DNA of 64,000 nt from Phytophthora sp. 'mugwort' (GCA_033558025.1 JAUCEF010000006.1:4154001-4218000); one strand, 5' to 3'. Positions 21,700 to 34,635 are shown, counted from the stretch's first letter. Program-made: numbers and translations. Notes: generated by a model not told the origin, from the sequence alone.

Positions 21700-22431
21700 T
21701 TACACTGGCGTTGGGTATAGGCGCCAGCCGCTACGACGGCTGTGGTGTGGTGAGATAGGTCACGGCTCTTTTTCTTCCGCCAGCCGACGGCCGGGCGGGT
21801 GACAGTGCACGCGCCGCCACTGGAGGCTCCACTGTGCTCAGCACTGGTTCTATTTCGACCCTGTGCGCGTCGTGACGTTGCGAGTTTTCGTGGCGGCTCG
21901 CTACGATTCCAGCTGGGCGCAACTTGAGCTGGGGACAGGCGGGCCCCTTTGCTGCTTACGACCATCGGAACGTTGCCAGCTGACTCGATTGACTGGCTCC
22001 TTATTCTGGAGAATGTATGGCACCAGAAATTGGGCGATGGAGTTAAGCGTACTTACATGGAATATTGACAACGGCGACCATGCTACTTCGTATTTATTGT
22101 CGATAAGTGTATTTTGAACGGAAGCCCAAGGCCTATTACTAGCGGTATCCCAATAGCAACCAATAGTACTGCGCAAAAGCCATTATTATATATTTGTCGA
22201 ATCCCAGTTCGTTAGGTTAGGTATAACCGATTCCAACTTATTTCTGGAATTGTCCGGCGTTCATCTAAATTAAACAATAAGCTACCATACTGGAACCAAG
22301 ATAAGAGCAAGCTTATCAGATAACTGCACACTGCGTCGGAAAATAAACCTCGTAGAAGAAGATGGTTTCGCCAAAGATAGATCGTGGCTCTCGTTGTATT
22401 TGTGCGTTAGACTACGAGGTAGTGAGGAAGA
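21700..22431. other. Intergenic; no gene recognised
   Basis: This separates the HECT gene from the Crypton remnant. It is GC-rich to about 21950 and more AT-rich afterwards. I found no coding domain; the left part is the likely promoter region of the HECT gene. Confidence 0.5.
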
Positions 22432-24522
22432 ATGAGGAGAGCACTACGGCGGCTTGACACGCCGGCTGGTACGGTCGGACAGGAGCTAGCTGCAGTGAAG
22501 GTCTTCAACGAATTTCTTGTATCAACAGAACTAAGCAGTGATGCCCTAGACAAGATGCATTCCTCTCTAATTCAAGCCACTAATGCACCCATGCAGAATT
22601 TTTACTCCCTGCTAACAGCGTTCTCGATATTTCTCCAGACAAAGAAAAGCGGTAAAGCTCGTGCAGCTGATGGATTTTTGGCAAAGTCAACGTCTCTTGG
22701 CTACTTTTCGCAAGTGGTGAACCTGTTAAAAGAGCGCTACAACGCTTCGCTACAGGACTCTAAAAGTGTCGCCAAAATTCGCGATAAAATTACTAGTGCA
22801 ATTGACGAGCGCAATCTTCGAGCAAATGTGCGGACTAACGATGCTCCTGGATGTACTTTGAACGACCTCTGCGTCTTGGTGAAGCACCTTATCATACATG
22901 CGGGTGTGACCATAGGACTCAAGCGCGTTCACGATGCAGTGTTGTTAACAATAGTATGGCATACATTTGGTAGAGCTATTGATAATTGCTTTGCTCGGAA
23001 GCAACATCTCGCTCTGAGCTTCTGGAGAGATGTTCCTGCATATAGCTCGAATTAAGACATCGGTTATACAAGGTGTATTTATTTACAAGTCCGCCGAACA
23101 CTGACAACAGTGTGTACTGCATGCGTTCGGCATGCTATTCGTATGCTTCGACGAGCCGTCTGAGTACCTCTTCCCTCTTCTGCCTCGGTTCGCTGTTCCT
23201 GATCTGCCTGGCGGCCAGATCTATATACAAGAAGAGATCGTGATCTATCGGGAAAGCCTGCAGAACGAAGAAGACAATGTGACTCAACCACCAACAAATT
23301 GGGAGCGCAAGCGGCCTAACAAAGCCAGCTATGTTATCGAAGTTATCCGCGATTGGATGAAGGAGATGCCTCTCACGATACGGCAATCCGTGACCTAACA
23401 TGACCAGCCACTCCTTGCGCCGTGGTGCAGCTGCCTATGCCAATGCCTCACCGAAGCTAGCAATTCAGTGGATCTCCACAAGAGGCGCGTGGTTGCTTGA
23501 GTCTTTGACAAAAGCTTTTGCATACATAGGAACAACTACACGTGAGGACCAAGCGTTGCCAAAGGTTTGGCAGGGTCCGAGGCTCCGGACTTACCTGTTG
23601 CCACTCTGACTATAGACGGTTTGCAGCAGCGTATCACGGTCGATGTGTTTGGCCAAATTGTGACGCTGCGCAATGAGCTGTACCAGCATATGCTGGGTTC
23701 ACCTGATCCGCGCCTGAACGTGGCTGTTAATGTGGTAAATTCTACATTTGCAGCTCGGCGAATGATCATGGAAACCGTGTTAGATGCCACAAAAAAATAG
23801 CGCTATCACCACGCCTCACGTTTCGCATTACATGTACGAGCTGGAGCGAGGCGTAACCGTCACCAACTCGTTACTTGGGTGCCACATCACGATCTTCACG
23901 TCCTGCGAATGGGGATCTCATCTGTTGGCTCGCTGGCGCACTGTGAACCACACGCAACTTAGTAGCGCTAGGCGACTCGCTGCTTGCATCGACCTCGGAA
24001 AATATGCTGGTGCAATTGACCAAGATCAACAACCAAATTGCTCGTGTCGAAGATGCTCTGGTTGCTTCTGCTGTACGAGCTGCAGCCGGTACTGGACCGC
24101 CACTTGAGGTAGAATCTGTGACTCCTCCTCCTGTTGCTGCCGCGCCAGCAACAGCGTCTACATTCGCTGGCTGCTTCCTGAACTGGTACACGAACTCCAT
24201 CTGGCAGACAGTTAAAGGCAAAAAGGAGCAAAACAAAAGAGCCGATGCGAAAGTGGCAGTGAATGTTATGAAGGTACTTTACCAAGAGCCGTACGATAAT
24301 CCTCCACAGCCAAACCCATTGGACAAAGCCGCCCACGAAACTTGGAAACAAGCGCTGTGGATCGTGGCTGTCTCGATGGTCCAAACAGCTAATGAAGTCT
24401 GCGCCCGTTCGATGGAAAGAAGCCGACCAGCAAAGCCTCATCGCTGGGTAAGCGCTGGCGTACTCTGCGCTCGTCGCACCCGTCTGCATACCAATCGTTT
24501 GGAGTGTAGTACCTTGCGCTGA
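22432..24522 (+). pseudogene. Crypton-type tyrosine recombinase element 1 (broken)
   Basis: The N-terminal part (22432-23055) is an alpha-helical core-binding-like region. After stops, 23132-23398 and 23400-23609 continue, the latter with TSHSLRRGAAAYAN, carrying the HxxR of tyrosine recombinases, and AFAYIGTT with the candidate catalytic Tyr. Frames shift near 23400 and 23560. Downstream at 24004-24522 a region with FLNWYTNSIWQTVKGKK resembles the GCR1_C-like DNA-binding domain found in Cryptons. Cryptons move as DNA through a recombinase and are known from oomycetes. Frame breaks show this copy is inactive. Confidence 0.75.
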
Positions 24523-24794
24523 AATCCAGCGGTGCCATCATTGACGCGTTTACGCCTCCTTTGGCATCAGTGGACCACCACCGACCTAGCGTAGCACACA
24601 TGTATTTCACCATAATACATAATATAGTACATTTTACTTACGTATAGCAGCGTTAGTGCAGTCAGTAGTGCAGTCAGCAGCACACCAAAAGCAAACAGGC
24701 AGAACCGACAAAAGCAACATACAACAGCACACAACAACACACATAGCAGCACACATAAACAGTACATACACACACAGGTTATTGCAATCAGGAT

Positions 24795-24863
24795 GCTAGC
24801 GCCCGGGTTCGAACCGGCGACCTGGAAGCTGAGCTTCCCGCTCTTTTACTGAGCTACACCAGC
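24795..24863 (-). tRNA. tRNA-like sequence (pseudo-tRNA or SINE head)
   Basis: Read on minus, 69 bases fold as a tRNA: a seven-pair acceptor stem (GCTGGTG with CGCTAGC, wobbles included), a D arm GCTC-AGTAAAA-GAGC, and a T arm with a perfect B box GGTTCGAACCC. The anticodon stem GGAAG/CTTCC closes a loop of only five bases, so no normal anticodon exists. It is therefore a pseudo-tRNA or tRNA-derived repeat. It starts about 270 bp after the Crypton 1 frame ends, in opposite orientation. Confidence 0.6.
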
Positions 24864-25570
24864 ATACGCAGAAAATTACAGCACATCTTACCTTGAAACC
24901 TTCCACACTCCATGCCTGACCGTCCGTCCGCCGTCGCGCGCATCGCCGCTGGCCGTCTCCCGCAGCGCCTCTGGTCACGCACCATCCGCAGCCACGCGTC
25001 CTTCCGCTGCTCTCGTCACTGTTGTGTGTTGTGCCGCCGCCCGCCCGTAGCCGTCCGTCCTGCTGCCGCCCTCGTCGTCCGCATCGTTGTCTGCCGCTGT
25101 CCAGGGAAGAATTCGAATGTGCAGTACGACTGGTGGGTGGATTTTCATATTCAATAATATACGATTTAACCCTTTTCACTCCCGTCCGGAATAAATAAGC
25201 GGGCGCTGATTGGAAGAGGCTTTATGGTGTAGGTCTATTGCGGGCGTCCGGATTCCGGTCCGGAATCTGTCATTTACTGTGTGTTGCGTTAAATTATTTG
25301 TATCGGCGGGCGCTGGGGCAGGAGGCTAGAAGCAACGCCTAAGAGTTGAAGCACCATTTAACGTCAGTTAAAATATCCGGCACATTTGTATCCACCTGGA
25401 GCAAGAGACAAAGCATAGAGCACACAATAATATCGAATCGGTCTGACGCAGGGCTTTCGATAATACGACTGCAATGTCATTGCACTGGTGCAGTAAAGTA
25501 GATAACTGCGTTGACGTCAGCAGCATCAGACAATCAATTATTCAATAGTTCAAACACAATACTGCAGCAA
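24864..25570. other. GC-rich then AT-rich intergenic DNA; no gene recognised
   Basis: A very CG-rich, CCGTCCG-type block (24910-25100) follows the tRNA-like sequence, and then ordinary sequence. The long minus-strand frame across 24796-25179 is Arg/Gly-rich low complexity and runs through the tRNA-like sequence, so I do not call it a gene. Confidence 0.45.
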
Positions 25571-27023
25571 TTACAGCGCAAATTTGATTGAGCTGTTAAC
25601 TGACCATGGAATACTCGACACGTCCTTGGCGTTCTGTCTGCGCTTTTTCAGCGACTTCTCTGCAAACCCCATCTTCGTCACGGACGTCACAACCTCAGGG
25701 GCGCTTGTGCGCGCCTCAAATGGGCGCAGCAGCACGCGCTGTCCAGCATGCAAGCTATCGCTGTTCCCCATTAAAACGGAGACACATGCGGAATCGAAGT
25801 CTTGGTCGTGCACGATGTGTGCATCAGCTCCGATATATCCTGATAGACTAGGGTACTGCTCAATGACGGCATCGAACAGGTCGCGTAATGTCGAGCAGAG
25901 AGACGCCGTTGACACTTTGTAACTTAAGGGACGCTGACTCAAAGTCCTCGAGCACCTCTAGCAGCGACTGGAGCTTGTTCTCCTCTCGTCTGCTCGGCGT
26001 CAGTGCAGCGATGCAGTCATCGGTGGTGCAGATGAAGATTCTCAGCTGGAAGAAACATGTGATCATGGTGAAATCGACCAACGAGTGACATTGCGAAGAA
26101 CCGGTCGCAAAACGCCCCCCCCCCCCTAAATATCAAAAGCAATTCAACAGCAGCGCCAATACATTAGTTCAAATAAAATACCGAATTTAACTTACCGGAG
26201 TTTCGCAGAAGCGTTGAGACATCGCAACTTCCCCTTCAACGTGTTCAGCTTGTAGAGAATTGGCTCGTAGCTAGTCAGATACGCTTTGATCGCCAAATTC
26301 AAACGGTGGCTAGCACAACCAACGAGCGGGACTTCCAAATGTGTAGCAACGCGCCCATTTGTAAAGCAGTTGTCACCAGTGATGAATAGCAAAATCAGCT
26401 GTCGCTCGCTTGAAAATGCCCAGAATCGAACGCAAAAAAGTGACGTGGGCTCCCGCCATGGGATCATCGACCTCGTCGTCAATTAGCGGGACATCGCGAG
26501 AGGAACTGTCTCAGCGCGCCCGTCGTGTTCAAAGACAGCAAACACGGCAATGCCGTGCTCCGAATGGAACGTCCAGCCATCAAATGTGATGCCAAACCTC
26601 GCGGCTAGCACCGATATGATAGCTCGACCTCCTTCGTGACCAGCCCGAGGTAGTTGATCAGTGTCTCAGTGCAGATACCGGGGCGGGAACAGTACTTGCG
26701 CACTGAGACGTTCTCGGGGAACGTGAAGAGCAGGTTGCATGAAACCGTCCAGTCCATCCATCAGTAATAGTTTGCGACTTTGTGTCCATGAAGACCACAA
26801 GGGTCCCGCTATCGGCCCCACTGGTAGTCATCGTGACCTCGTAGTCGGGATGCTTCTGGCGGACGTGGCTGAGAAGGTTCGTGTAGTTGGTGTCGTGGTC
26901 TTGCTTCAGCACCTCGGAGCACTGGCAGGGAAGGTACCCGGTCGGCTCGTCTTGTTCGTCGAGCACCGGGGTGAAGAAGTAAGTCGATACTCGCTTCCAT
27001 GTAAACTTTGGGGCAGAAGGCAT
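25571..27023 (-). pseudogene. hAT-family transposase with BED zinc finger (broken)
   Basis: The start (ATG at 27023) encodes a BED-type finger (CQCSEVLK...LLSHVRQKH). Further on, minus frames give FDGWTFHSEHGIAVFAVFE (near 26590-26540), then GDNCFTN and GCASHRLNLAIKAYL (near 26370-26290), standard blocks around the first two catalytic Asp of hAT transposases. The C-terminal dimerisation region is only partly recognisable (25571-25942). Stops and frameshifts make it inactive. No terminal inverted repeats were found by eye. Confidence 0.75.
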
Positions 27024-27320
27024 GGTCTTGGTGTCGTTGGCGTGGCTAGCGGAAGTAGAAATGAACTAACGAGAGTGCGGTGAGTCGAGTCGTGAAGCTG
27101 TAGACCGTAGTATTGTCGTGATGAGCAGGGAGCAACCGAACGACTGGATGTGGCAGCGTTATTGGTAAGTACAGCTAGATACATAATAGTTTGAACCTTG
27201 GTCTTATGAAATTCGAGTTAGCGAAGATATTTTTGGAAATAAGTTATTAAATTTTTGATCCTGCCCTCACCGAATGAATAATTTCTCGGAAATATTATAG
27301 TATATTCTCAGTATTGTTAT

Positions 27321-27349
27321 GACTGTCAGACTCTGACGGTCTGACAGTC
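27321..27349. repeat. 11-bp perfect hairpin (GACTGTCAGAC arms)
   Basis: GACTGTCAGAC and GTCTGACAGTC flank seven bases that themselves contain TCTGAC, so the same hexamer recurs several times within 30 bp. Confidence 0.6.
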
Positions 27350-27438
27350 TGACGCAAGTGAAATGGAACTCAAACGCGTCGGCCCGCCTACTCAGCTTTC
27401 TAATTCCAGATGATAGATAAACCATTCATCCCTTTCAG

Positions 27439-27475
27439 AGTTTTCTTTTAAAGCAAAAATCTTTAAAAGAAAACT
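27439..27475. repeat. 15-bp perfect hairpin
   Basis: AGTTTTCTTTTAAAG pairs perfectly with CTTTAAAAGAAAACT across a seven-base A-rich loop. It may be a fold-back element end. Confidence 0.6.
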
Positions 27476-29074
27476 TGATCTGTCTAAGAGCTTTGTTATC
27501 TGACCTTACTTGTCAGGCATTGCCTCGGCCAGTTTCTTATTACGAAAGAGAGACTGCATCCAGCCGAAGCTTGCGACTGACCTCTCTAACCTAAATCCTC
27601 TCTTTTTGTCACTTGTCGTGCGAACTTTGTTTAGTTGAAAGGGAACCCACGAGCCTTGAATATCTAGCATCTATAAAAAATCGAGGCGAGTGAGACCACC
27701 ACTAAAAAAGAAATAAAACCAGCTTTAAAATGTTGGTCCGCATGATTTCCTCGTACCGAAAATAATTTAAGTGAGGAGGGATGTGGCTACTTGGTCCCGA
27801 TTAGCCTGGAATACGAGACGGAGGTCTGCAAACTGTCTGTAGACCCTAATGAGGGACAGACCTATTTTTTCGCATGAAGAAATTAGCCGGGAGATGTGTT
27901 AAGATATTTTTTATCGTCCTTTGTGGCCTACTAACCTGACTCAAGGGGGAAACGAGGCATAAAGACATCGCTTAGCGATCTCGTTCTCACAATCCGAAGG
28001 CTTTAACCGTTGGATATGCCATAATTCCAATCCTATAAACGAAGACCATGAAGTTCCCCATTGCTTCCAGCTTGTTGGGATTATATGTATCTGAGTCATA
28101 TGCCTCCAGGTTCTTGAGCTTCGTTCAAGTGATCTTGGTCTGCTTCTTGCCAAGTCCTAAATTGTCATATCAGGGAAGACTGTGTGTTGCCAACGTGTTC
28201 GTGAAAGGAAAGTCTTGTGCAGACGAATGAATGAGTCCTGAGCCGACCACTTACTACGAATTGAAGAGGCAAGTCACCGTCGTTCTCGCCCAAAGTCTGA
28301 CTACTTGCGTTTATATTAATACAGCACTCAGTTGACCCTACATCTGAACTATCCGTTCTACGGTTTAAGTCGGGATCGTGAGGTATGTGCACCTGAAGTA
28401 AGATAGGCATTGCTCTGCCGAAAAAGTCTCGCATTAGTTGGCTGAATTCAGGAAATACAAAACAACAATAATGCTGTCCGTGTCACGTCCCTCCTCACTA
28501 CATGTAGTTGCGCGACGGTAGAGCGCGCTCTGCTAACTTGGTTGGCAATATAGCGACTTGAAACACTGTAATACAGATGTACATGATATTTTTTTTGTAA
28601 TCGGGAATTGGTGACGAATTTATGATTACAGCTGTAAACATTTTCACTCTTTCTCGAGCAGCAAATGACTTCTCTCATCAACGGGGTCGACATGTAAGTA
28701 CAATACCAATATGTATTCACACCTCAGCACAAATAAACCCATTATACACTTAATAATTTAATTAACAAACACGTAAGTAAATATAAATGAGATCAAGTTG
28801 TACTGTGTATTTCTGTACAATCAGGACCGAAATTCATCGATCTACATTATACTACATACCTTTCGGCTCACAGTGAAGATATCAATGCATAATTCCATCC
28901 TGAAGTCTGCACTGCAACGACAAACCTCAACAAAGACCAGTCCAAGGACTTAATATTTTAAGGCCACGAGGCTACCAGGCAAGAGCGTTTTCGTCGGGTC
29001 TAATCAATCACAAAAATACCGATACGCAAAGAAACTCGTGCAATTTCGTCAAGTTTGAATAGGAAAATTTTGAA

Positions 29075-32000
29075 CTACTCGGTATCTGTGTCCGCCCAGC
29101 ACGGTTGGATGTCCGACAATACATAGAGCAGGTCGTTGCCTGTGAGCACTTCATGTGGCTGAGGATTCACGTACACGTATCCGAACGGCACACTTCGTTC
29201 GCTCTCTGGGACTTCAATCCGAGCTCTTGATACAATTTTCGAATTGATCCACTGGCCTGCACTGAGCGAGTGCACAGAAGTCGAGTGCAGCATGGGATCC
29301 GGGCGGCAGCGATAGAGTCCGATAACGAGGATCCCATCGGAAGACAGCAAGTAATGGAAGACAAACTCGAACGTGCGTCCCACAAAGTCCATCGGCACTT
29401 CCACGGCAAAGAGGGAGCTTCGTTGTACCCCCACAGCTGACGAAGATGACAACGTTGGGGACGCTACCGCTTCTCCGAATCCTCCAGCAGTAGCAGGCGT
29501 GCTGGGCAACGTGCCAACGCCACCATCCGTCCATGAGGCAAATATGAATTCACGCAGGATATTCTTGATCCGAGCATTGAAGAATTGGTTAATGAGCAAG
29601 CTGTCACAAAGTGACGTGCTGTACGTGAGCCCAGCCGCAAAAGCAGGCGAGACGGCGAAGTTGCGCGCCAACTCGAGCGACGAAGTAGACGTCGCTGCGG
29701 AATCACACTCGGAAAGTGGAAACCAACCACTAACCGTGAGGTTTTGCGCCACAAAGTGCACATTTGCGCGGTTCACAACCTCCGTGATGATGCGTGGCGC
29801 TTGGGTGGGTCCAATAAGCGTCACGATTGTTTTGTGCAGCGCGACACAAGCCTATCAATGTCAAGAAACGCACAACCGAATGAGACTGTGAGAGTATCAG
29901 CGCTGCGTTGAGTCAGGTGTATTAACGTACCGCATCTTGGAGAAGCTCCGAAGTGCCAGCATCAGAGACTTCGCCTTCAGCACCCATAAGGACGATACGG
30001 AACGCGTGGTGAATGCCAGCCCGACGTAGCGTACTGTGACGGAACGGATCTCCCACCACAAAGTGCACCCCTTGGAAACGTTGAAAGTGTTCGTAGTCAT
30101 CCACTTCAGGCAGTGTCGCAGTCACAATAACCACGGGACGATGTCGTCGTAGCGCACGCACTCGTAATGGACCAATTAGGTACTCGAGATGATGAGGAAA
30201 CGACGAAGAAGACAACACACATACCACAATGTGACCAGTTTCAAAGTGCAAAGAAGCCACGTCCTGGACAACTGCTGTCTCGGGGCTGAAGGCACCAAGC
30301 TCAGTAGTAGGAGAGAGTCCACTCTTCACAGCCAGTGGATCGTCCTCCTCTTCCGTCTTCCAGATGCCTCGGTTATCTTGACTAAACGATGACACAGGAC
30401 TTGCAGTCTCTGCTTGCCAGTTCACAAGCCGCGACTGCCGTCGATGCGGTGACGAAGCCGTAGCATCGTCCACGCTACGTGGCGTATCATTTCCAGTACT
30501 GCTTCCTGTCGTTGATGCCAATCTGACCTTAACACTTCCTCCACGCGAAAGATGCCTCGACTTTGAACCTCTAAGCTGAGATGTCCATGCATCCGGCATA
30601 GTGCTACTTGGCTGCATGTCCGTCACGGCATTAGCCTCGCGTCGATCTTGAGCAATGACAAAGCTTGTCTCCTCTCCGACACACGTGTATGAGTCTCCAG
30701 GGTTCAATAGCAACTTGCCTCCAGTCCCTTGTGGCGATTGAGCTGTCGTGATCGCAAATACAATCACACCAGAGCATTGAGCATACGCTAGTGATGCCAC
30801 TTCGGAGAACGTTTTGCCATAAACCACAGATGCTGGCGGTAATACCACGGAATACACCTCGTGACTTGAGCCATGCAAGTACCGGTCCTCCCACGAAGCA
30901 TCAGCTTCTGGAGGTTCGTCATAGTCACCACTCGCGTCATAGCTAGACGTCGATGTGAGACTATATATGAAAGTTGAAAACCCTGGACATACGCAGTTCT
31001 GACCGAGCAGTGAGTGCATCACTTCTGAGAAACAAAGCACATTTGATACGCCCAGATCAGCCAGAAGGCCCCGATTTGCTGACAAGTGGAGCTGTGCAAA
31101 CACACGAGCCTTGGGTGCCTCACGTCGAGCAGCAAGCACACGCATTAATGCCCGATGATCGCTGCTAGCAGGTGATTCTCCTGCCACACGCCGTGCGACG
31201 ATAAAAATGGCTTCAGCTGAAGCACAAGCAGCTCGCTGCGAATCATCGACATCCAGCAAAGAACCTTGGATAAAACTCGCTCGTTTTTCAAAGAAAGGAT
31301 CCATGAGCAAAGCGATCAGCGACGTGGCTGGTTCTTCTTCGCTCAATACAACGACGTTGATGTCAACGAGATCATGATCATCATGAAAAACCTCTCGAAA
31401 GAAATGATCGATACGTGATGGCGTGAGGTCTCCACAGAGGATAATGTGCTTGCTGGTCGATGACGGAGTGTGCGTCGCGAGCTCGTACGGCGAGAAGGAG
31501 CTGCCGAGCGCTAGGATCTGAGACACCTGGTACGGTACTACCAAGATAAGGACTAACACTAACGCGCCCACACAAACTTTTGCCAGCGGGTTTTCAGCAG
31601 GTGGCGACTGGATCGTCACAAACGCGAGCACCGAGTTGAAGAAAGCATTGAAAAACGTCCATTCGCCGAGATTTCCGTTCGCGTACTTGACGTCAGCAGT
31701 CTCAGCAATCTGAATGACGCCTGCCGCGACTGCAATGATGATTGTCAGTTGGAGATAACACAACATTGCGAATTGCTGAACTGGAGACATGAGGCCATGA
31801 CAGCGACTGAGCACAGCTTTGGCTTCAAAGTAGCACATGACAAACCGCAGTGGGTAGACAAATCGCCAGTCAGAGATGCCATACCAGAGTGTACTACATA
31901 AGATTTCCAGATACGAGATAAGATAGTAAGACAGAATTTAGTTACATCATAATCATAGTGTAGTAGTGTATACTCAACTGGTATTGAACGAAGAAAGAGG

Positions 32001-32685
32001 TCGGCAATACGGGAAGCACGACAGCCAGAGTCACAAGTCCTGGGAATGAGAAAATGTAATCCTGACGACGACTGGAGAGGTAAATGCCACGGAATAGGAA
32101 GTCTGCTGCAAAGAGACCCGCGCAGATGATGTCGGTAATCCAGAGACTATACGGCATCTACATGTTTCAATAAAAAATTAAAGTGAGAACTACCTCAAAA
32201 ATATGATAAAGAGAAAGCTGGTCTTGGGGTTTACATCATTAGAAGGGACGTAGGTGTTGGCAATGTACGAGCTTGCAAACACAACGGAAGCCAAGACGAG
32301 CAAAACGTCCAGCGCCACCCCAAACGAACTATGGTCCAGGTATCTACCACGGGACCTAGAGCGTTAAGCCACTGGACCAATGCATAACGTGGAATTAAGT
32401 GGCGTTCTCGTACCGACTGAGGCGATCACGACTGCGAGAACCATGACTGTCACTGAGAATCTTCGTAGTCGAGGACAAATCTCCACTTTCTGGTTCTGTA
32501 GCGTTATGATCCCCTCGTGAAATATCACAATTGTAATATCACCGCATAAGCTCAAGCTTACCAAAAGTCACAGCATGTTGGTTATGATACTGCGGACTAT
32601 GAAGTTGCTGCAACGCACGCTTGACCGGCGAGATGGCCCCGTAGTTGGAGCTGTGCTCGCGATGGAGATGCTGCTGCTCAGACAT
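29075..32685 (-). CDS. Slo-like (BK-type) ion channel with RCK domains and atypical pore
   Basis: Six exons join in phase: 32685-32562, 32495-32414, 32355-32194, 32146-31946, 31893-29931 and 29851-29075, giving about 1,102 residues. The layout is that of BK channels: a hydrophilic N-terminus, S1 (about 86-104), S2, S3, a weakly charged S4-like span, S5, a pore helix, S6 (about 296-318), then RCK1 (HIILCGDLTPSRIDHFF) and an RCK2-like half (VVVIVTATLPEVDDYEHF, FVVGDPFRHSTLRRAGI) with a C-terminal block ending near 29075. Where K+ channels have TVGYGD there is TIQSPPA (about 283-289), so K+ selectivity is doubtful. Family role: ligand-gated K+ flux at membranes. Confidence 0.82.
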
Positions 32686-33060
32686 TGTGTGCCTACGACG
32701 GAATATCTCGCACTGTGGCCAAGCGGTGGCGACGGATCTGACAACTAGCCTCTAAGCGTCGCGGGATCTTTTTAGTAATGTCGAGACAATACGTCTCTCC
32801 ACAGTCATATCGCTGGAATCATTCTCTATTTCCTGATACCCAAATATGAAAGACACAATTTACTCTAATAGCCCGCGATTTCGCCATCACACAACCCACT
32901 GACCCCCCTCAAGTCGTCGAGGGGAGGAAATGCTCTGTTGACTGGAAGATTGGTCACGGTCCGTATTCACGTCCGTCTCGGACTCCGTCTGCACGAAAGT
33001 TCCAGACAACAAGTTAGATCACTTGATAGTTCCGTTCCGCTAGTCAAACTCTGCACCCAC
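32686..33060. other. Intergenic; no gene recognised
   Basis: This holds the presumed promoter of the channel gene (transcribed leftward) and the 3' region of the next minus-strand gene. No domain or RNA is recognised. Confidence 0.5.
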
Positions 33061-34635
33061 TCATGATCCAATGGCATCTGCACGTACGGTTCCTGTAGAA
33101 TGCTGCGCAGCTCCCTGTGAGGTGCTTTGAGAAATGATTTGAGTAATCTCCGACGCAGTATCCTGCCAAGGATCTTGACACGACTTGCTAGCTTCTGCCG
33201 CGCTAATAGTTGCCAGTTCTTGCAGCTCCCTCTTCGACTCTTCAATGCCCAGTTGAAGAGCACGTAGGTCTGTCCGTTTCACTGCTCGATTAGCTTGCTG
33301 AGACGATCCATTGGCAGGTTCGTTGGCACAGATAACCTTCCTGGATCGTTGATATCGACGCACAGCAGCAACAAAGAGTAGCATGTATCGCTCGATATCA
33401 CGCACAAGCACCAGACTACTTGGGCCCGTCGATACGAAACCGGGGATTCCAATACGACCCACTGAGTCGATCCGGTCGGGAATAATCAATTGCTCTCCCT
33501 GCATGATAATTAATTCAATCATCGACGATAGATCGGATTGTGAGGCGCGTATGCTGTGTGCAAGACCCTCTAGCTCTTGGAGAATCTCCACTGCGTCTTG
33601 TACATGTGGTCCAACTCCTTCAGTTGGTCGGCCAATCTTCTTCTGTCCTTCGTTCAATGCTTCCAGAGCTCGATGTCGTCTATCCACTGCCGAAACAGAT
33701 CGTAGCAAGTGCAGGTCAATATCTTGCAGCAACTGCGCTCGCCATCCTCTCGCCGTCAACGACGACTCGTACTCGCTAAACTCCGTCTGCTGCCCAATTC
33801 CGCCATACGTCGCTTGCTCCAGCTTCACCAGCGAAGTCATTCGAACCTGATCCTGCTCGACTTCTTCGTCACCAATTCTAGACGTAGCAGCTTTCTGCTT
33901 CGATATCTTCCGTCGACGTCTCGTTGATGGCGTCTTGATTGGTCTATCCTTTGAAGTTTTCTCTACAGATTGACTCTTCGTCGAGAGCTTCTTCCGGCGC
34001 TTCCACTTACGCTGCTTCGTTCCGCCGCCTGCACTCTCAGTAGCCGAGGTCGACGAATTATTCCCCGACACGGCGTCACTCTCTTCAACTGAATTCTCCG
34101 CCTCGTCTTCATGCGGCGGCTTGGACGGCTGCGTGGCCACCACGTCGGACTCGTCCGACTCACTCGATAGTTCTTCGTTCGGCAGTAAGTACCGCAGTCC
34201 GCCTAGTACGTAGAACAGTAATCACTCGGTCAAGAACCCGTTCTACCTTTTTTTTTTTAAGTTGAGCCCATCCTTACCTTGTTTTAGAATGAAAGCGTAG
34301 AGTTCTCCCTCTCCGACGAAAAAGTCCTCGTTCTGCTGTGCATCTTTTCCCTTTTCTTTGGCCTCTGGTCGGTAATAAATATTCTGCTGTTGTAGTCCGT
34401 GGGGATCCTCGACCTCCCAGTGTCGTTCCTTGATGATCCTCACGACTTCTTTGCCGTTGATACCGATTCGCGCGAGCAGCTCGCGAGGCGGACGCGTCTC
34501 TTGGGACATGACGATGCCTCCTCGCTGGCTGCTGCGTCGCGTGGGGAGCGCCGGTGGCTTGGGCGCTGTGGACGGAGATGGAGACGGGGACGTCATCGGG
34601 TTCACGAACGAGTGCAGCGACGGCAGCTCCAGCAT
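33061..34635 (-). CDS. Unassigned two-exon protein (499 residues)
   Basis: Exon 1 (34635-34278) and exon 2 (34202-33061) join in phase over a 75-nt intron. I do not recognise a family. The N-terminus is Pro/Ser-rich, then comes a globular-looking part (RELLARIGINGKEVVRIIKE, residues about 50-70). The middle is acidic then strongly basic (KQRKWKRRKKL, TRRRRKISKQK), like nuclear or nucleolar signals, and the C-terminal third is predicted helical with hydrophobic heptads (LLQDIDLHLL, DIERYMLLFVAAVRRYQ), possibly coiled coil. The start lies 154 bp from the divergent RecA gene, suggesting a shared promoter. Phase consistency supports a real gene. Confidence 0.75.

Larger units (their letters stand above)
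27024..29074. other. Repeat-rich gap; no complete gene
   Basis: No frame with a recognised domain is present. On minus near 28110-27990 a coherent stretch reads DTYNPNKLEAMGNFMVFVYR, which looks like a gene fragment of unknown origin. Two perfect hairpins lie in the left part. The right part (28700-29000) is AT-rich. Confidence 0.4.

Noticed and set aside
24796..25179. 127-codon minus-strand Arg/Gly-rich frame
   Set aside because: Low complexity, runs through the tRNA-like sequence, no domain.
28470..28540. tRNA-like 5' half (GTTGCGCGACGGTAGAGCGC with a GCTAAC segment)
   Set aside because: A D-arm-like stem is present, but there is no B box or acceptor pairing, so I cannot support a tRNA gene.
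32147..32193. Channel exon 4 starting at the ATG at 32157
   Set aside because: Joining there breaks phase; the acceptor ending at 32147 keeps the frame and the S2 segment.
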